Source: Thermomicrobiales bacterium (lineage in GTDB: Bacteria; Chloroflexota; Chloroflexia; Thermomicrobiales; UBA6265). Taken from it: a stretch of DNA of 6,011 bases. The stretch is taken from contig JAICJJ010000195.1 of the NCBI GenBank assembly GCA_025928535.1, positions 1 to 6,011 on the forward strand, read 5' to 3'. Below the pieces are notes generated by a model that made no database searches, was not told the DNA's origin, and was given only the letters and a program-made list of their open reading frames with translations. This document shows, piece after piece, positions 4,326 to 6,011 of this stretch. The position numbers and the translations under genes are program-made. Position 1 is the stretch's first letter, and each line of letters starts with the position of its first letter.

Positions 4326-4383
4326 CCGCGGCACGGCGAAGGCGCCGTTCGGCCGCCCCTCGAACGATGGGCTCGAGGATGAC
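4296..4383. repeat. Second GTCAT...ATGAC-bounded unit in the pdhA leader
   Basis: The stretch runs from GTCATTCG (4296-4303) to CGAGGATGAC (4374-4383), the same end pattern as the unit at 3081-3180. It has internal stems: 4310-4315 with 4320-4325, and CCTCGA (4358-4363) with TCGAGG (4373-4378). Its interior is not alignable to the first element by eye, so membership of the same family is tentative. Confidence 0.3.
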
Positions 4384-4443
4384 TCCCCGCTGGCCGCGCC
4401 GCGCAGCGAGCCGCGACGCGGGCGGGGCATGAGAGGCGATTCC

Positions 4444-5514
4444 ATGGCGACCGCGCAGAGCCGGAGCAAGAAGGGGGCTGAGCCTGGCGTAGCCCGCGCC
4501 GGGAATGGCCACGGCCCTGACGACGCGACGTTGCTCGAGTTCTATCGGAAGATGCTGGAAATCCGGCTCTTCGAAGACGCCGCGCAGCGCGGATTCCGCA
4601 CCGGCAAGATCGGCGGCTATCTCCACCTCTACAGCGGCCAGGAAGCGGTCGCGACCGGCTTTCTCTCCACCTACCGCCCCGGCGACCGCATCATCACCGC
4701 CTACCGCGACCACGCCCACGCCCTCCTCCTTGGCGCCACGCCGCGCGAGGTGATGGCCGAGTTGTATGGCAAGGCAACCGGCCTGGTGAAAGGCAAGGGC
4801 GGTTCCATGCACCTCTTCGATGTCGAAAACGGACTGTATGGCGGCTACGGCATCGTCGGCGGCCACATCCCGCTCGGCGTCGGCATGGCCTACGCGCTCC
4901 GTTACGAAAAGACGGACAACATCGTTCAACTTTCGTTCGGCGACGGCGCGATCCACAACGGCGCCTTTCACGAAGGCGCGAACCTCTCGGGCCTCTGGGG
5001 GCGCGAGGGGATGAATCCCTGCCTCTTCATCCTCGAAAACAACAAATACGGGATGGGCACGAGCGTCGAACGCGCGACGGCGATGACCGATCTCTCGGCG
5101 AAATTCGACTCTTACGGCATCGAGCACGAAGACGTCGACGGCAACGATCTGTTCGCCGTGCTCGAATGCGCCGAGCGGGTGACGCAGCGGGTGCGCGAAA
5201 CGGGCAAGCCGTACGCCGTCGAAGCGATCACCTACCGGATCGTGCCGCATGGCGCCGCCGACTTTCTCGAGCGCTACCGCTCGAAAGACGAGATCAAGGA
5301 ATGGCGCCAGCGCGATCCGATCGGGCAAGTGGAGCATCGGCTGCTGGAACGGGGCGCGGTCGACGAAGCGCAACTCGCGGAAATCCGCGCCGAAGCGAAA
5401 GCCACCATCGACGACGCGGTGAAATTCGCCGAAGAAAGCCCGGAGCCGCCGCTGGCCGAACTTTATACGGATGTGTATGGCGAGGGTGCGGATTCCTCGC
5501 GCCGCCCGGAATGA
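4444..5514 (+). CDS. pdhA: Pyruvate (2-oxoacid) dehydrogenase E1 component, alpha subunit
   Basis: The 356-aa product is the alpha subunit of the heterotetrameric E1, which with thiamine diphosphate decarboxylates pyruvate or a related 2-oxoacid and passes the acyl group to the E2 lipoyl domain in the cytoplasm. Residues 1-27 are a polar, probably disordered lead. The conserved region starts L-L-E-F-Y-R-K-M-L-E-I-R at 30-41. G-Y-L-H-L-Y-S-G-Q-E-A-V-A at 58-70, A-Y-R-D-H-A-H at 86-92 and G-K-G-G-S-M-H at 117-123 follow. The ThDP/Mg motif begins G-D-G-A at 166-169 and ends with N-N at 199-200. The loop that carries regulatory serines in mitochondrial E1 alpha reads H-G-A-A-D (269-273), so the serine is absent. 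The ATG at 4444 has GAGG seven bases upstream and is preferred over the ATG at 4429. The last residues read into a repeat-like sequence. E1 beta follows after 49 bases. A branched-chain or acetoin dehydrogenase E1 is the alternative. Confidence 0.93.
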   Translation: MATAQSRSKKGAEPGVARAGNGHGPDDATLLEFYRKMLEIRLFEDAAQRGFRTGKIGGYLHLYSGQEAVATGFLSTYRPGDRIITAYRDHAHALLLGATPREVMAELYGKATGLVKGKGGSMHLFDVENGLYGGYGIVGGHIPLGVGMAYALRYEKTDNIVQLSFGDGAIHNGAFHEGANLSGLWGREGMNPCLFILENNKYGMGTSVERATAMTDLSAKFDSYGIEHEDVDGNDLFAVLECAERVTQRVRETGKPYAVEAITYRIVPHGAADFLERYRSKDEIKEWRQRDPIGQVEHRLLERGAVDEAQLAEIRAEAKATIDDAVKFAEESPEPPLAELYTDVYGEGADSSRRPE

Positions 5515-5515
5515 C
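5484..5515. repeat. Partial REP-like repeat overlapping the pdhA 3' end
   Basis: GGTGCGGATTCCTCGC and GCCGCCCGGAATGAC, ending at 5515, resemble one half of the dispersed GTCATTCCGGG...GAGGAATCC intergenic repeats (here in reverse). The stop codon TGA (5512-5514) is inside the motif GGAATGAC. The same terminal ATGAC is seen at 3180, 3214 and 4383. The sequence encodes the terminal E1 alpha residues G-A-D-S-S-R-R-P-E, which lie beyond the conserved domain. Confidence 0.4.
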
Positions 5516-5547
5516 GGCGCCGGCGCGTCGCTCGCCAGTTTCAACCC

Positions 5548-5552
5548 GGAGG
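5548..5552 (+). promoter_or_regulatory. Ribosome binding site of pdhB, unusually distant
   Basis: GGAGG lies eleven bases before the pdhB ATG at 5564, longer than the usual 5-9. No in-frame start codon lies closer to it, and similarity to E1 beta begins directly at M-P-V-I-T-Y, so the start stands and translation may be somewhat weakened. Confidence 0.5.
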
Positions 5553-5563
5553 TTGTCCAGTCC

Positions 5564-6011
5564 ATGCCCGTGATCACCTATCGTGAAGCGCTGCGGTCGG
5601 CGATGGCCGAAGAGATGGAGCGCGACGAGCGGGTCGTCTTGATCGGCGAAGACATCGGCGTCTATGGCGGCACCCATCTCGTCACCGACGGCCTGCTTGA
5701 GCGTTTCGGCGACAAGCGGGTGATCGATACGCCGATTGCCGAAGGCGGCTTCACCGGCGCCGCGATCGGCATGGCGATGACCGGCTTGCGGCCGATCGTC
5801 GAGATGATGACCTGGAACTTTTCGTTTCAGGCGGTCGATCAGATCATCCAGAACGCCGCCAAGATTCGCTATTTTTCGGGCGGGCAAGCCTCCGTGCCGA
5901 TGGTGATTCGCGGCCCGAATGGCGGCGGGGTCCAACTCTCGGCCCAGCACACCCACAGCCTGGAAGGCTTCTACGGCCACTTTCCGGGGTTGAAGGTCGT
6001 CTCCCCGGTCA
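5564..6011 (+). CDS. pdhB: Pyruvate (2-oxoacid) dehydrogenase E1 component, beta subunit, C-terminus beyond the window
   Basis: The first 149 codons of the beta subunit are present and the gene runs off the right edge. This subunit pairs with the alpha chain encoded just upstream; the ThDP site lies at the interface. M-P-V-I-T-Y-R-E-A-L at residues 1-10, V-V-L-I-G-E-D-I-G-V-Y-G-G at 24-36 and V-I-D-T-P-I-A-E-G-G-F-T-G-A-A-I-G at 53-69 are diagnostic. E60 of P-I-A-E is the conserved glutamate that activates the ThDP aminopyrimidine ring. Q-A-V-D-Q-I-I-Q-N-A-A-K at 89-100 and H-F-P-G-L-K-V-V-S-P at 139-148 continue the family pattern. The C-terminal transketolase domain is outside the window. 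The gene is 49 bases downstream of pdhA with its own GGAGG, so the two are almost certainly co-transcribed, with E2 and E3 genes expected next. Substrate (pyruvate versus branched-chain or acetoin) is not settled by this fragment. Confidence 0.93.
   Translation, partial: MPVITYREALRSAMAEEMERDERVVLIGEDIGVYGGTHLVTDGLLERFGDKRVIDTPIAEGGFTGAAIGMAMTGLRPIVEMMTWNFSFQAVDQIIQNAAKIRYFSGGQASVPMVIRGPNGGGVQLSAQHTHSLEGFYGHFPGLKVVSPV

Noticed and set aside
3913..4428. Extension of pdhA to upstream in-frame starts (from 3913)
   Set aside because: It overlaps the Uma2 gene on the opposite strand and the intergenic hairpins. E1 alpha similarity begins after 4520, and the ATG at 4444 has a ribosome site.
4297..5577. 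426-codon leftward open frame opposite pdhA
   Set aside because: Antisense shadow of a strongly conserved E1 alpha gene. Its length is explained by high GC and lack of stops.
1..6011. tRNA, rRNA or replication origin
   Set aside because: Read by eye, no cloverleaf with a conserved T-arm, no rRNA-like stretch and no DnaA-box cluster was found on either strand.

Overview
The window is high-GC bacterial DNA from an ordinary chromosomal neighbourhood. It carries a 2-oxoacid dehydrogenase E1 operon, an NDUFAF7/MidA-type methyltransferase, a Uma2 (DUF820) nuclease-fold protein, an acetamidase/formamidase and a DJ-1/PfpI-family protein. Two things are loosely reminiscent of Chloroflexota (for example Thermomicrobia-like lineages): the gene mix, and an intergenic repeat of the 'GTCATCCTGAG...GAAGGATCTC' type. 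This is a weak inference, because both are shared by several phyla and no rRNA or other phylogenetic marker is present.

Layout. Positions 1-1383 read leftwards: a DJ-1/PfpI-like gene that runs off the left edge, then (upstream of it) an acetamidase/formamidase-family gene. Between them is a C-terminal scrap of a PLP-dependent transsulfuration enzyme, and the acetamidase now stops inside that scrap. An AT-rich divergent promoter region (about 1471-1507) separates this pair from a rightward 52-codon gene of unknown function (1561-1719), which has a hairpin in its leader. A perfect 32-bp palindrome (1760-1791) follows. Next is the NDUFAF7-like methyltransferase (1838-3019), which has no Shine-Dalgarno and a TACAAT hexamer placed exactly for a leaderless transcript. 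Positions 3020-3260 are a composite intergenic repeat with inverted ends. Then comes a 116-aa unknown protein (3274-3624), convergent with a leftward Uma2 gene (3637-4191).

The right third is the start of a pdhA-pdhB type operon (4444 onward): the complete E1 alpha subunit, then the first 149 codons of E1 beta. Together these form the thiamine-diphosphate E1 of a pyruvate (or related branched-chain/acetoin) dehydrogenase complex. E2 and E3 would be expected to the right but are outside the window. The 250-bp gap between the Uma2 gene and pdhA holds divergent -10-like TACAAT elements and three overlapping, mutually exclusive hairpins in the probable pdhA leader.

No mobile element with a transposase, CRISPR array, tRNA, rRNA or evident new multi-gene system is present. 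The points most worth a second look are the acetamidase/transsulfurase junction, the repeat elements (one of which appears to supply the E1 alpha C-terminus), the alternative hairpins before pdhA, and the recurring TACAAT hexamers, one of which implies leaderless translation.
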